Assembly (NCBI GenBank): GCA_027451525.1
Contig: DAIDJF010000017.1
Location: 19,651 to 83,650 of the forward strand
Direction: 5' to 3'
Length of the DNA stretch: 64,000 nucleotides
Source of the DNA: Ktedonobacterales bacterium
GTDB taxonomy: Bacteria > Chloroflexota > Ktedonobacteria > Ktedonobacterales > Ktedonobacteraceae
Shown: positions 24,206 to 34,791 of the stretch, piece after piece
Position numbering within the stretch: position 1 is the stretch's first letter
How the letters are laid out: every line of letters starts with the position of its first letter
Program-made: the position numbers and the translations under genes
The notes under the pieces: generated by a model
What the model was told of the DNA's origin: nothing
Databases searched by the model: none
The model's input: only the letters and a program-made list of their open reading frames with translations

Positions 24206-24455
24206 ATCTCTCTCCGCTTTTATGCCTCTATACCGCGTGCTCATCAACTTCTCATGGAACGGCATAGAGTGCTACAGATACCAATACTATGCGCATACAG
24301 CCTCATCAGGCATACTGCGCCCATTATCAAAAAGAGAAATACATCAGAAAACGCGACAGTACACGCCATGCGCGTGATACGTGCATGTAGCTTTCACGAG
24401 ACACACTCATACACGGAACACAGTTTCGCCGCTGAGATAGAGCGCGCGATGCTCG

Positions 24456-24875
24456 TTAGATATCAAAAATGAGGCTGGCTTTATAGCCACCATCTGTTGG
24501 CACAATAGCAGCTTCATGCCAGGTGACTGCTTTAATGGCACTACTCAATTCGTGGCGTTGGGCATCATATGCCTCGCCAATTGCGTGAGCAACAAGGTGT
24601 GTCGCGTTCAACGCATCGACCGTGAAGGTGGAGAAGAGCAGATACTCCGTATCGAAGAGAAAGATGAGTTCATTTAACCATGCAATCATCAACGAAAGCG
24701 TATCGTGACCACTTACCATAATCTCACGGTTGACCACCGGACGCACCTGCTCAGGCGCAACCATCAGGCTTTCCATGCCCTGAGCAGCATGCACAAAGAG
24801 TTCGGGCAAGGTTTGTCCAAAAACGTGCAGGCCAACATCAGCAGTATGCTCGAATACCTCGTAGGGCGTTTCCAT
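24456..24875 (-). CDS. Archease
   Basis: YEVFEHTADVGLHVFGQTLPELFVHAAQGMESLM...AVTWHEAAIV is typical of archease; next to rtcB. Confidence 0.92.
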   Translation of the reverse strand: METPYEVFEHTADVGLHVFGQTLPELFVHAAQGMESLMVAPEQVRPVVNREIMVSGHDTLSLMIAWLNELIFLFDTEYLLFSTFTVDALNATHLVAHAIGEAYDAQRHELSSAIKAVTWHEAAIVPTDGGYKASLIFDI

Positions 24876-25035
24876 TACCGCGCGGTACGACGCCGCGTAC
24901 TGACAAAAAACAGGAGGCTATTTTGAGGATTATTCATAACGCGGCCCTCTCTTTCTCTACACAATACATTTTCTTATAAAAGCATACCCAATAATTTGCT
25001 ATTTGTCAATTGTTGTGTCTCATTTTTCTAAAATT

Positions 25036-25833
25036 TCAAGCAACGGGTGATAAGCGATGCACAAAACCGGGACCACCAAGAAATATTCCACCATCTACAT
25101 TCACACATAAGCCATTGGCATAGACCCACGGAGCGGTAACTTTCTTCGGCTGTTCGCCCAGCACAGCACTGATCGGCGTATGCCCATGGATAATCCGTCG
25201 CCCACCAAAAATATTGAGGAAACGGCGCGCAATATCTTCGCCTTCCAAAGCATGATAGAAGGCACCGCGTCGAGCAAACTCTTCTAGCAACTCTTCCCAT
25301 GCCAGCGCATCACTGCGATGCAACAGTTTCGAAAATGTTGCATTTACTTCATCAATCGTGCGACCATACTTAATATAAAAGGTTGCATCCGCGTGTAATA
25401 ACAAGTGATCCTCGACAAAGGCCATAGGCGGTAGTTGGGCTAACCATTCCAGGTGCGTTTGGGTCAAGCTCGCCAGATCTTTACGGTTGCCACCATTCAT
25501 CTTCCAACGCGAGATAAAATTACTGCCCAATCCAGTTGAACGGCGTCCAAAGCGATAGGCGGCAAGCAGAAGCATCTCGTGATTGCCCAGGACAGAGGCG
25601 ACCATGCCCCCTGCAGCAGTCGCCTCTTTTTGCAGACGCATCACCAGATCCACAACCGCGATACCATCCGGGCCACGATCTACGAAATCGCCCATAAACC
25701 AGAGTGTTGATTGACCGCCACACCAGTGGTGTTTATGGTCAATCAAATGGACCTCCTCGAGCAATTTCTCTAGCCTTTTCAGTTGCCCGTGAACATCACC
25801 CACGACATATATAGGTTGTGTTTCCTGTTGCAT
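25036..25833 (-). CDS. PPP-type metallophosphoesterase
   Basis: VVGDVHGQLKRLEKLL, GDFVDRGPDGIAVVDLV, LGNHEMLLL, HGHTPI. Confidence 0.92.
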   Translation of the reverse strand: MQQETQPIYVVGDVHGQLKRLEKLLEEVHLIDHKHHWCGGQSTLWFMGDFVDRGPDGIAVVDLVMRLQKEATAAGGMVASVLGNHEMLLLAAYRFGRRSTGLGSNFISRWKMNGGNRKDLASLTQTHLEWLAQLPPMAFVEDHLLLHADATFYIKYGRTIDEVNATFSKLLHRSDALAWEELLEEFARRGAFYHALEGEDIARRFLNIFGGRRIIHGHTPISAVLGEQPKKVTAPWVYANGLCVNVDGGIFLGGPGFVHRLSPVA

Positions 25834-25866
25834 GCTCTAGTTCCTACCCACACTCGCTATTTAAAA

Positions 25867-27276
25867 CTATTCACCACGTGTATTTGCCCAAAATTCAAGC
25901 AGATCGCTCTTGGTGACAATACCTTCGAGCAATTGATTACTTATCACAGCAACCGCTGATTGACCACTACTGAACATCGTATAGGCTTCGCGGGCTGGCA
26001 CATCAGCCTCAAGTTGGGGAAATGGCGGTCCCTGCACCTGCTGTACGGATAGTTGCGCCAACGGTTCACCACTTGCGAGGCGACGCAGCAATAAATCCTC
26101 GCTCAAGCTCCCAACCATCTTGCCCCGCTCTACAACAGGTGTCTGGCTAATACCATAGCGGCGCAACAGTTCGACAGCATCCGCCACCGAATCAGTTGTG
26201 CTGACACTGACAACCATTGGCATACTACGCGCGTGGTTGCGTCGATAGGTCAACACATCGCGCAATGTTGGCTGCTCGGTTTCAGCAGACATGAGCAGGT
26301 TGTTTTCGCGCATCCAGGTATCATTAAAGACTTTACTCAGATAACCACGTCCGGTATCAGGTAATAAGACGACTACAACATCGCGTGGAGTCAAGCGGCG
26401 CGCATAGACTAAAGCCGCTGCAAGGGCTGTGCCAGCAGAACCACCTGTCAAAATGCCCTCTTCACGGGCCAGACGGCGTGCCCAATAGAACGAGGTACGA
26501 TCATCCACGCGCACAAAATCATCGACCAGCGACGGGTCATAGTTACGTGGATAGACATCCATACCTATACCCTCAACCTTATACGGTTTTGGCGTATCGC
26601 CTGAATAGATAGACCCTGGAGGATCGGCTCCAATGATTTTAATGGCAGGATTCTGCTCTTTTAGGAAACGCGCCGTGCCTGAAATCGTGCCACCTGTGCC
26701 AATACCAGCCACAAAGGCGGTAATGCGCCCTGCTGTATCATTCCAGATTTCAGGTCCTGTCGTCCGATAATGGGTCTCAGGGTTGGCAGGGTTGGCATAT
26801 TGATCGGGGCAGCAAGCCCCTGGTATCTCTTTTGCCAGCCGATAGGCTACGTTTTTATAATACTCCGGTGACTCATGCGTCACGCTACTAGGACAGATGA
26901 CCACTTCCGCTCCATAGGCTCGAAGGAGACTGCGTTTCTCCTCGCTCACCTTGTCGGTCATCACAAAAATGCAATGATAGCCCTTGATCGCCGCCGCAAT
27001 TGCCAACCCATGACCAGTATTACCGCTGGTAGGTTCGACTATCGTCCCTCCCGGACGCAATAGCCCCTCGCGCTCACAGTAATCGATCATCGCAGGGCCA
27101 ATACGATCCTTCACGCTACCGCCAGGATTAAACATCTCCATTTTTGCCAGTACGATTGCTGGGACATCACTCGCAACACGATGGAGCCGTACAAGAGGCG
27201 TTTTGCCCATTAACTCTAACACTGAGTTATAATAACGCATCTCACCCAGCTCATGCCCATTCTGCTCTTCAGTCAT
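25867..27276 (-). CDS. Cystathionine beta-synthase-like PLP enzyme with C-terminal CBS domains
   Basis: MFNPGGSVKDRIGPAMIDYCER, VEPTSGNTGHGLA, GTGGTISG, GGSAGTAL, followed by two CBS repeats. Confidence 0.92.
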   Translation of the reverse strand: MTEEQNGHELGEMRYYNSVLELMGKTPLVRLHRVASDVPAIVLAKMEMFNPGGSVKDRIGPAMIDYCEREGLLRPGGTIVEPTSGNTGHGLAIAAAIKGYHCIFVMTDKVSEEKRSLLRAYGAEVVICPSSVTHESPEYYKNVAYRLAKEIPGACCPDQYANPANPETHYRTTGPEIWNDTAGRITAFVAGIGTGGTISGTARFLKEQNPAIKIIGADPPGSIYSGDTPKPYKVEGIGMDVYPRNYDPSLVDDFVRVDDRTSFYWARRLAREEGILTGGSAGTALAAALVYARRLTPRDVVVVLLPDTGRGYLSKVFNDTWMRENNLLMSAETEQPTLRDVLTYRRNHARSMPMVVSVSTTDSVADAVELLRRYGISQTPVVERGKMVGSLSEDLLLRRLASGEPLAQLSVQQVQGPPFPQLEADVPAREAYTMFSSGQSAVAVISNQLLEGIVTKSDLLEFWANTRGE

Positions 27277-27437
27277 AAAATATCCTCTTTTTAGATATCA
27301 TACGTGCTACCTCTACCAGTCGCACGATCACGAGTGCTTTTAGTATCCATTTCCAGGGATGAATGACCACAGTATAACATAAAAGGGAAACACAACCATA
27401 GAACAGATTGTAACACGCATACATAAGGGACGTGGTG

Positions 27438-29744
27438 TTAATTATTGATGATCGAAACCACATGAATCTCATCCATTGAGGTGGGAAGATGATCTGCCCC
27501 AAAGGGTAGGCGAATCTGTACAGCACTAATACCCGTTTGTGCATTGAGGAACGCCAAAGCGGCGGCAACTGTTGCCCCTTTAATAGACTGACGCCACTGA
27601 TCAACCTGCTGCGTTGAAAAGGCATAGAGCCAATTGCCGCGCACCGTCACATTCAGATAGGTCAATCCATTTTGCCCTTGCGTCTCCACCTGACGCGCAA
27701 TAACGGTGGGCGTTCCCTCCAACTGATATGAGTCGCCCAAGAGCTGTATTTCTTGCTTACTGAAGAGCTGAAGAGCAACATGATCGGTCACAAGTGTATT
27801 ATACGCAACTACCGTCGCGCTAAGGGTTGTTGTTACCTGGACCTGATCGCTTTGCGCTCCCACAGGATTATCCGATGATAGAGAGACTACATACGAGGGT
27901 TTGCCCGCAAAGACCTCATTCACACGCAATTGTTTTTGCATCTGTTGCTGGATCTTATTTTGCAAGGCGCTTGTAGCCGCAGCCTGTGCTCCATCCAGAT
28001 CTGCCTGCGCCACAATATGAAGCGTTTGCGCATCTACGCCGCCAGTGAATGGGGCAGGATTGGTGGCAGCAACGCTTTCAGTACAGCATGTCCCATCCAA
28101 GGCATGCGCAACAATATTTCCACTTGTCCCTGTAGTAACCGCGACAGCATCCACATTCGCATTGCCGTTCTGTCCATTTTGATGCGCAGGGACAAACACA
28201 TTTTGAGTGAGTTGCACACGCACACCTTGCGGCGTGGTTAGCGTGAACTGCGCGGGAAAGATCATCGGAGTGTTGCCCCTATTAGTAAAGAGAATAACAC
28301 CGTGTGCGGGGACGGCATCGACTGTTTTTATCCCTGTGGTTGGAACGACGCGCGTATCGGTCAATGTTTGTTGGATCAGGCGATCAGGAATAGTATGGGT
28401 CACCAGTTCTGGGACTTGTACGGCTGGCGAAGCAGTTAAAACATAGGTACTCTGCGCCTGTTTAGTCTGCGCGGTCACGTAGACCATCGCGACAGGAGGG
28501 GTGCCAAAGAGCGGAAACCCTGACGGAAAAAAGCTGAAATTCAAGACGCGCGGCATCAGCAGCAGAATAAGCAGCACCAAAGGGACAGCCATAGTCGCCA
28601 GCCAGATCTGCACTGGGCGTTTGCGGCGTGTATAGACAGGTTCTTCTGTAATTCGTTGCGTAGCTCGCGGACGATTTCTCACCGTTTCTGGAACACGTTG
28701 TCGCTCTTTCACACGTTCACGCACGATAATTGGGATAGGTGTAGCCTGACGTGGACGGCGTGGTTCAGGAACAGGAGCTGGTGGCACAGAAAATTCCTGC
28801 GAGTCAATAAACATGAGTGATTGCGAGTCACGTCGTTTGGCTATAGGAGGTTTCTCTGGTTCGCGTAACCTTGTCTCTTCGCTCTCCAGCAAAGCAGAGC
28901 CATTGATTGCCGCCAGAAATGCTGCGCGCAGTTCCGCGATATTTTTGTAACGTGCTTCAGGACGTTTCGCCATTGCGACACACACCACCTCATCCAATTC
29001 ACGCGGGATCGAGGCATCTTGCGCGGATGGCACAGGGATGGGAGAGAAAAGGTGCATCTGAATGACACGCACATCGTCCTCATCATGATAAGGCAGCATG
29101 CCAGTGAGCATCTGGTAGAGCAGCACGCCGAGGGCATAGATATCCGTCGCCGGAGTGACGATACCACGTGTCTGCTCAGGCGCCATATAGTGCGGAGTGC
29201 CAGGGACCTGATCGAGCGGAATGGTTTTACCGGGACGCTCACCGTCCTGACGCGCCGTGCGTACCAGCCCAAAATCAGCCAGGTAGACATGCGGAGGACC
29301 ACTGCGCCGCTGCTCAAGCAAAACGTTAGATGATTTGATATCGCGATGAATTAGCCCCTCTTCATGCGCATATTCCACGGCATCTAACAATTGCTGGTAG
29401 ATCGCGGCAATTTCGCTTAGGTCGAGCAGCTTGCGGCGCAGATAGCTCGTTAACGTACCGCCATCAATGAAAGGCATGACAAGATAGAGAATACTCTGCT
29501 CGTCACCAAACTCGATGAGGGGGAGAATATGTGGATGTTGAAGACGCGCCACAGTGCGAGCCTCGCGTGCAAAACGGCGGCGCATGTCAGGGTCGGTGGC
29601 ATAGTCACCAAGAATCACCTTGATGGCTACGCGCCGCCCAAACGCGGTACGCTGCCTGCCCTCATAGACCGCACCCATTCCCCCGACACGAATGCGCTGG
29701 ATAACATCGTAGTTTCCAAGTTGCTTGCCTTCCAGAGACAGCAT
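27438..29744 (-). CDS. Membrane Ser/Thr protein kinase with baseplate-J-like ectodomain
   Basis: Kinase motifs (GGMGAVYEGRQ, HRDIKSSNVLLE, DFGLV), one TM, then TSGNIVAHALDGTCC...NPAPFTGGVDAQTLHIVAQADLD. Confidence 0.88.
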   Translation of the reverse strand: MLSLEGKQLGNYDVIQRIRVGGMGAVYEGRQRTAFGRRVAIKVILGDYATDPDMRRRFAREARTVARLQHPHILPLIEFGDEQSILYLVMPFIDGGTLTSYLRRKLLDLSEIAAIYQQLLDAVEYAHEEGLIHRDIKSSNVLLEQRRSGPPHVYLADFGLVRTARQDGERPGKTIPLDQVPGTPHYMAPEQTRGIVTPATDIYALGVLLYQMLTGMLPYHDEDDVRVIQMHLFSPIPVPSAQDASIPRELDEVVCVAMAKRPEARYKNIAELRAAFLAAINGSALLESEETRLREPEKPPIAKRRDSQSLMFIDSQEFSVPPAPVPEPRRPRQATPIPIIVRERVKERQRVPETVRNRPRATQRITEEPVYTRRKRPVQIWLATMAVPLVLLILLLMPRVLNFSFFPSGFPLFGTPPVAMVYVTAQTKQAQSTYVLTASPAVQVPELVTHTIPDRLIQQTLTDTRVVPTTGIKTVDAVPAHGVILFTNRGNTPMIFPAQFTLTTPQGVRVQLTQNVFVPAHQNGQNGNANVDAVAVTTGTSGNIVAHALDGTCCTESVAATNPAPFTGGVDAQTLHIVAQADLDGAQAAATSALQNKIQQQMQKQLRVNEVFAGKPSYVVSLSSDNPVGAQSDQVQVTTTLSATVVAYNTLVTDHVALQLFSKQEIQLLGDSYQLEGTPTVIARQVETQGQNGLTYLNVTVRGNWLYAFSTQQVDQWRQSIKGATVAAALAFLNAQTGISAVQIRLPFGADHLPTSMDEIHVVSIINN

Positions 29745-29763
29745 AACGTGCGTTTATCCTTTC

Positions 29764-31965
29764 CTATACAATGAGTGGGACACTGCCATTGCCCTGAATG
29801 GGTGTCCCGTTTCCAGCGGGAACCGTCGGCGTAATATTGCCCTGTCCGGCTGAAAGGCCCGCTGGCATCTGAATGTCAATCGTGATCTGCGTGGGGTCAC
29901 TTGGCAACGTTGTTGTTCCTGTTGGGATAGTCGCATTGCTCACACCCACCTGACTCTTGAGTTTCGTCAAAGCCTGAGTTGCACTCAAGCCTTTAATCAG
30001 ATCAGCCAATGTCTGTTTCTGCGCCGCAGTAAACTGGTACGCCCAGACCTGTTTCGCGCTTAAAAGCAGCGAGACAATGCCATTATTGGTACCCTGCACC
30101 GTCGTCGTGGTGACAATGCCTCCAACAGGTCCATAACTGCTGCCCAACGTGGGGTCAGAGGCCACCTTCTTTGCCAAACCTGCCTGCGCCAACGCGTTCA
30201 AGTCCGCCTGCTTATAGGCTTCCGCCGTGCAAGTTGCTGAGACGGTAGCAGTTGCCGAGGGAATCGCCTTGCCCGTATCGCCGATTGGCTGATCGACTGA
30301 CGATTTGGGTGTACACTGCGGATCACCAGTCAACTGCTCTCCGGCTTGCAACTGTCCTTTCAAGCCCGTCTGCGCTTTCGTGACCAGTCCTGGCTGCACC
30401 GCCGCGACCGCTGCATCTACATCCCCTTGTTGAATAAACGCATACTGTTGCGCATCTTGCCCACCCGCAAAAGCCGACTGGTTTGTCACGCCAATAGGAC
30501 CACCTTGAATAGTATTTGTAATACTAATCGCTCCCGCAGCAATATTGCCTGCGACACCAGCGGTTGCAGCATGTGCAGTTCCTGTTGCCTTTCCAAAAGT
30601 GCCTGCAATTGGATTAGCGGCTGGAATTGTCACAGCAGCATCTAGATAGAATATTTGCCCATTGCTGGCTGTAAAAGGTGTTGTTGTGCCATAGGTAAAC
30701 GATTGCGTAGAACCATTATTAAAATTCAACGTACCTCGTGCCGCAACCCCTGGAATAACATGCTTGCCAGTGCCAGTCACTGGACTGGTGACAGAGGGCG
30801 TGGTATAGGACAACTGACGTGTACTGACCTGCAATTTGGTCGCATCGGCTGTTCCTGGGATACCTGAGACAACAAAGCTATCTGAAACCACCTGATTGAC
30901 TGGTGCAATCGTCACCGTCACGCCTGGTTGCAGGCTGATATTGGGCACGATCTTACTCAAGCCCGCTTTTTGCACTAATGCCTGCACCGCTTTTGGCTGC
31001 ATATATGCCAAACTACCACAGGCAATCAGCAAAGTCAACAGTAATAGGACCAGGAAAATGAAGGCATTGCGGACAGGATGACGACGGGGTTTATTCGTCA
31101 CTTTTTTCTGGGGGGGATTGCTCATATTTCGTGCCCTCTGTACCGTCGCTGCTGCGACGGCAACACCTGCTCCCATGCCAACACCTGCCGCAACCCGGCT
31201 ACTCGTTGCCCCTCCCTCAATGGGAAGTTTCTTGGTTGTACGTCCAGGTTTCGCAACGGGCGAAAGCTCAATGATCTTTTCATTACTCGGCCCACCACGT
31301 CCCGCAACAGTAGCTCCTGTCGCTGTTCCTCCCTGAGCACCACTACTCCCACTTCCAGCGATGGGATTAGTTGGCAGATCAGCGATCTCGTCACCCTTGC
31401 TCACAGGGAGAGACGGCCCACTAACAGACGCGGGAGTCTGCGGGGGTAGGCTTGCATCCGCAACAACTGCACCTGCCGCCGCCGCTCCTGCACCAATTAC
31501 AAAGGCCTCACCCAACGCCGGAGATGGTGCGCCTTGATCGCTTGCTGGATTGCTATCACGCGCCGATTTGACCGGGCCAGCAATAAAACCATTGCGTTTT
31601 TTATCCTCCTCACCCAGGCCTTCATCACGGAGAGCTTTTGCATAACTCTCTAACGACGAATAGACAGTAAAACGCCGCTGCCGTGCAAACTCGGCAGGGC
31701 CAGGACCGGGTGGCGCAATAAAGATAATTTGCGTCTGAAGTTTGTTGCGCAACCCCTTCAGATCATCAAAATCACCCGGACGTTGAAACGCCTGATTCTG
31801 CTCAGGCAAGACCACCGCAACCTGCTTACGCCCCAATTTCTCCTGCGTTATAAGAGCTGCCAGTACACTTTTTCGGTCATCATTTTGTGCTACATAGATA
31901 ATACCTATACTCGCGCTACGCGGATCATTGAGTCCCAGTAAATCAGTGCCATTCCCCTGTCTCAT
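29764..31965 (-). CDS. Membrane protein with a Rossmann-like cytosolic head and baseplate-J-like ectodomain
   Basis: N-terminus SIGIIYVAQNDDRKSVLAALITQEKLGRKQVAVVLPE; one TM; VAGNIAAGAISITNTIQGGPIGVTNQSAFAGGQDAQQYAFIQQGDVDAAV. Confidence 0.75.
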   Translation of the reverse strand: MRQGNGTDLLGLNDPRSASIGIIYVAQNDDRKSVLAALITQEKLGRKQVAVVLPEQNQAFQRPGDFDDLKGLRNKLQTQIIFIAPPGPGPAEFARQRRFTVYSSLESYAKALRDEGLGEEDKKRNGFIAGPVKSARDSNPASDQGAPSPALGEAFVIGAGAAAAGAVVADASLPPQTPASVSGPSLPVSKGDEIADLPTNPIAGSGSSGAQGGTATGATVAGRGGPSNEKIIELSPVAKPGRTTKKLPIEGGATSSRVAAGVGMGAGVAVAAATVQRARNMSNPPQKKVTNKPRRHPVRNAFIFLVLLLLTLLIACGSLAYMQPKAVQALVQKAGLSKIVPNISLQPGVTVTIAPVNQVVSDSFVVSGIPGTADATKLQVSTRQLSYTTPSVTSPVTGTGKHVIPGVAARGTLNFNNGSTQSFTYGTTTPFTASNGQIFYLDAAVTIPAANPIAGTFGKATGTAHAATAGVAGNIAAGAISITNTIQGGPIGVTNQSAFAGGQDAQQYAFIQQGDVDAAVAAVQPGLVTKAQTGLKGQLQAGEQLTGDPQCTPKSSVDQPIGDTGKAIPSATATVSATCTAEAYKQADLNALAQAGLAKKVASDPTLGSSYGPVGGIVTTTTVQGTNNGIVSLLLSAKQVWAYQFTAAQKQTLADLIKGLSATQALTKLKSQVGVSNATIPTGTTTLPSDPTQITIDIQMPAGLSAGQGNITPTVPAGNGTPIQGNGSVPLIV

Positions 31966-32149
31966 GATCGTATCCCTCTTTAAAAAGTCCCTTTATAAAT
32001 GTCAAATTGGCTATGACACCCGTTATTTTACACTATATTCGTCCAATCTTAAAGGGATTGCTAGACCGACCTATTAATACTAAACGCGCAAGATCGTCAC
32101 GTAGGGATGTATTGATAAAAAATCGTTAACTGGCGGGGACGAATGCGAC

Positions 32150-34597
32150 TCATACAAAAGCAAGAAGCAACAAAGTATTCGGAATAGATGTTTGTAAAAG
32201 CACGAGTATATTGCCATTGCCCTGAGTGGGATTTCCCGTGCCAGCAGGAACCGTTGGCGTCGTACTTCCCTGCCCGGCTGAAAGCCCTGCTGGCATCCGA
32301 ATCGCAATTGTGAATTGAGAAGAATTACGCGGCAATATCGTCACGCCCGACGGAATGCTCACATTGCCTACCCCAACCTGACTTTTGAGTTTACTGATTG
32401 CCTCTGTCGCACTCAAGCCCTTAATCAGATTTGCCAGATTTTGTTTCTGCGCCGTGCTAAACTGGTAGGCCCAGACCTGTTTCGCATTCAGCAACAGTGA
32501 AACAATTCCATTATTGATGCCCTGCACGAAGCTCGTCGTGACGATGCCCCCCACTGGCTCATAATCGCTTCCCAATGTGGGGTCAGAGGCCACCTTTTTC
32601 GCCAGGAACGTCTGCGCCAGCGCGTTCAAGTCGGCCTGTTTATACGCTTCCGCTATACAGGTCGCCGAGACGGTTACCGTTGCCGAGGGGATCGCTTTGC
32701 CCGTATTGCCAATCGGCTGGTCGACCGACGACTTGGGCGCACACTGCGGGTTACCAGCCAACAGTTCTCCTGTCTGCAACAGCCCTTTCAACCGCGTCTG
32801 TGCTTCGGTGACCAGCCCTGGTTGCACTGCCGAGACCGCTGCATCCACATCTGACTGTTGAATAAATGTGTACTGCTGTGCATCTTGCCCACCCGTGAAA
32901 GCGGTTTGGTTTTTCACTATGACTGCGCCATTCGCTGCGCAACACGTGCCGTTGATATCTAAAGCCGCAATATTGCCACTAGCCCCCACCTTAACGGCTA
33001 TCGCTGGGACAGAAACTACACCTGGAGTCAATGTTCCCCCATTAATCACACCTGCAGGTAACACAGCTTCTGCTACTGTGACGACATTTATTCCATCTGC
33101 GCCTGTAAACACAGTTTGACTATTGACCTGTGTTTGAATTGTGCCATAATTGTAGAAAGTCAACTTTCCGCTAGCTGCAGATGGACCTGCACTCACTCCT
33201 GTCCCAGTCACTGGACTGGTGACAGAAAGCGTGGTATAGGACAACTGGCGCGTGCTGATCTGCAATTTAGTGGCGTCGGCTGTGCCTGGGACACCTGAAA
33301 CGACAAAGCTATCTGAAACCACCTGACTAGCAGGCGAGATCATTACCGTCACACCGGGTTGCAGACTAGTATTAGAAATGACTTTGCTTAAGCCAAACGT
33401 CTGCATAATCGTCAGTATCGCTCTTGGTTGTGCATATGCTAAACCGCCAGATGCTATTAAAAATAAAAACACTAGCATGAGTAGCAGCACGAGCGGGTTA
33501 CGCACGAGATGATGACGTGATTTGCTCGCAGTCCATTTTAGTGGAGGATTGTTCGTACTACGCGCTCTTTGTCCCGCTGCTGCCACAACGCCCGCCCCCG
33601 CGCCCAATCCAGCCCCAACAGCCGCCATTTTCCCACTAGTTGCGCCGCCTTCTACTGGTAGCCTTTTCGTAGTGCGCCCTGCTTTAGGAGTAGGTTGAAG
33701 GTCAATGATCTTTTCATTACGCAGTGGCAAAAATAGAGCCTCGATACTCTGCCAGAACAGGCTAGCACTGGCAAACCGTCGAGTAGGGTCTTCTTCTAAC
33801 GCTTTGAAGATAATAGTATCAATACCCCGTGGCAATGCTCTATTGATACTGCTTGGTGCAACAGGTTTTCTTAAGGGAACGTTGCTGGCAAAATCTTGTA
33901 GTGAGCGAGCGAAAGGAAACTGCTTTGTGCAGAGACGATAGAGGATTACACCTAACGCAAAAATATCACTCTCACGACATGGCTGTCCGTGAAATTGCTC
34001 TGGGGCCATATACTGCAAAGTCCCGGCGTGAGCAAAGGAGAGATTCGATGTGCCGACTTCTACAGCTAAGCCAAAATCGCTTAATACTATCTGTTGCTGT
34101 TTATCAGAGACGGAACGAAATAAAATATTCTGTGGTTTGAGATCGCGATGGATGATACCTTGCTCATGTGCATATTGTACAGCGTCACATACCTGCCGAA
34201 AAATGTCCCATACATCTTCCAGAGGATAAAACTGTTGTGATGAAAGGTTACGTAGTCTAGTATGGAGATCACCGCCAGCAATATACTCCATCACAATATA
34301 AGGAAGCATCGAACCTGTAGCTTTGTTCACAAGCTCTAAGTCAAGACCGTTTTTGCTATATACCACTATGATATTTTTATGTTTGAGTTTGTAGACATGC
34401 TCTGCTTCTTTACGAAAACGATCTAACGTTTCTTGTTCTAATTGATCGGCCTTAATAATTTTAATTGCGACTTGACGTTTTTCCTTTTCATCCCATGCCA
34501 AACACACCTCTGCCATGCCGCCGCTTCCCAACAACGTATCAAGCCGATAACGATTACCGAGCCTTTCAATCTCTTGTCCATAACGGTATATTTTCAC
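32150..34597 (-). CDS. Membrane Ser/Thr protein kinase with baseplate-J-like ectodomain
   Basis: LGSGGMAEVCLAWDEKEKRQVAIKIIK, HRDLKPQNILF, DFGLAVEVG; ectodomain nearly the same as in 29764-31965. Confidence 0.88.
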   Translation of the reverse strand: MKIYRYGQEIERLGNRYRLDTLLGSGGMAEVCLAWDEKEKRQVAIKIIKADQLEQETLDRFRKEAEHVYKLKHKNIIVVYSKNGLDLELVNKATGSMLPYIVMEYIAGGDLHTRLRNLSSQQFYPLEDVWDIFRQVCDAVQYAHEQGIIHRDLKPQNILFRSVSDKQQQIVLSDFGLAVEVGTSNLSFAHAGTLQYMAPEQFHGQPCRESDIFALGVILYRLCTKQFPFARSLQDFASNVPLRKPVAPSSINRALPRGIDTIIFKALEEDPTRRFASASLFWQSIEALFLPLRNEKIIDLQPTPKAGRTTKRLPVEGGATSGKMAAVGAGLGAGAGVVAAAGQRARSTNNPPLKWTASKSRHHLVRNPLVLLLMLVFLFLIASGGLAYAQPRAILTIMQTFGLSKVISNTSLQPGVTVMISPASQVVSDSFVVSGVPGTADATKLQISTRQLSYTTLSVTSPVTGTGVSAGPSAASGKLTFYNYGTIQTQVNSQTVFTGADGINVVTVAEAVLPAGVINGGTLTPGVVSVPAIAVKVGASGNIAALDINGTCCAANGAVIVKNQTAFTGGQDAQQYTFIQQSDVDAAVSAVQPGLVTEAQTRLKGLLQTGELLAGNPQCAPKSSVDQPIGNTGKAIPSATVTVSATCIAEAYKQADLNALAQTFLAKKVASDPTLGSDYEPVGGIVTTSFVQGINNGIVSLLLNAKQVWAYQFSTAQKQNLANLIKGLSATEAISKLKSQVGVGNVSIPSGVTILPRNSSQFTIAIRMPAGLSAGQGSTTPTVPAGTGNPTQGNGNILVLLQTSIPNTLLLLAFV

Positions 34598-34720
34598 ACT
34601 TGTAACCCCAAGTCACCCTGTATTAACATTTAGCATTGATATAAATAGAAACGAAAGCTATCTAGTATTATACACAACAGTGTGGATTTATTAAAGTACA
34701 TAGGAAATCTAGAGAACATC

Positions 34721-34769
34721 ACAATCGGGCGAATGGTGTAGTTAAAAAACACACCATTCGCCCGATTGT
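34721..34769. terminator. Hairpin downstream of pckA
   Basis: 19-bp perfect inverted repeat acaatcgggcgaatggtgt / acaccattcgcccgattgt with an 11-nt loop. Confidence 0.7.
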
Positions 34770-34791
34770 TCTTTCATAAAGACACATTTGC

